From positions 10,944 through 74,943 of the forward strand of contig JAZNYL010000111.1 in assembly GCA_045594445.1 (NCBI GenBank): DNA of 64,000 bases, written 5' to 3'. Both the position numbers and the translations under genes were made by a program. The notes below the pieces were generated by a model. The model was not told where the DNA came from, did no database searches, and saw only the letters and a program-made list of their open reading frames with translations. Source of the DNA: SVQP01 sp045594445. Lineage in GTDB: Bacteria; Bacillota; Clostridia; Oscillospirales; CAG-272. Below, in pieces: positions 63,952 to 64,000 of this stretch; positions within the stretch are counted from its first letter, which is position 1; every line of letters starts with the position of its first letter.

Positions 63952-64000
63952 TTAACCTTTAACCTGCTCTACGCTGATCTCACGTATCTTTGCAACTTCC
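63952..64000 (-). CDS. rpsE: 30S ribosomal protein S5, C-terminal end only
   Basis: The last 15 codons, EVAKIREISVEQVKG, then TAA at 63952-63954. They match the S5 C-terminus (EVAxLRGxxVEE). The rest lies outside the window. Order rpsE-rpmD-rplO-secY supports the call. Confidence 0.88.
   Translation of the reverse strand, partial: EVAKIREISVEQVKG

Overview
The window looks like a stretch of chromosome from a spore-forming, polysaccharide-degrading member of the Clostridia, probably an uncultured Oscillospiraceae or Ruminococcaceae relative. The evidence is a SpoVAF-type germination protein, type I dockerin modules, an IspH-ribosomal protein S1 fusion, RNase M5-like and RlmA housekeeping genes, and Cys-rich S4 and L36 proteins. 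Most genes are on the minus strand. Many sigma-A promoters with 17-base spacers can be read by eye. No rRNA, tRNA, CRISPR array, transposase or prophage gene was seen.

Layout. 1-8.2 kb is a secretion and surface region: a truncated cohesin-like secreted protein, a 1804-residue dockerin protein and two type IV pilin-like proteins. 8.2-11.8 kb holds a membrane-anchored MerR regulator with its own 19-base-spacer promoter, then DUF1385, nagB and ywlG-like genes. 11.9-12.9 kb is yajC plus a small membrane protein on the plus strand. 12.9-21.6 kb is a probable long minus-strand transcription unit: U32 peptidase-like, uppP, TOPRIM nuclease, rlmA, a glycosyltransferase and four related lipoproteins. 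21.7-29.1 kb holds a small membrane protein, an anion permease, and an rpiR-type regulator, BaiN-like flavoprotein, cmk, plsC, ispH-S1 unit behind one consensus promoter. 29.7-32.3 kb holds an acetyltransferase and a two-gene unit containing a second MurE-like ligase. 32.3-46.1 kb is the division and cell-wall (dcw) cluster mraZ-rsmH-ftsL-pbp-murE-murF-mraY-ftsW-murG-ftsQ-ftsZ, which lacks murD and murC. 46.3-50.4 kb holds spoVAF, an SDR oxidoreductase and a phosphofructokinase. 50.5-55.1 kb, plus strand, holds two paralogous lipoproteins and mgtE. 55.6-64 kb is a flavoprotein followed by the spc/alpha ribosomal operon (rplQ to rpsE).

The signal that ordinary annotation does not explain is a family of five intergenic elements, called R1-R5 here (29.2-29.5, 47.9-48.3 and 55.2-55.6 kb). 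They are chains of short hairpins. The stem sequences differ between copies but stay paired, so there are compensatory base changes. Four of the five form two inverted pairs, each flanking a bidirectional terminator-like hairpin.

Other points of interest are infA with an apparent CTG start codon, an abrupt leucine-codon switch inside secY that may mark recombination or a chimeric assembly, a consensus promoter with a long structured leader in front of the division PBP gene, MraZ boxes, a PhoP-box-like repeat and a terminator-like hairpin that contains a ribosome binding site. Function names rest on recognition of family motifs by eye; no database search was run.
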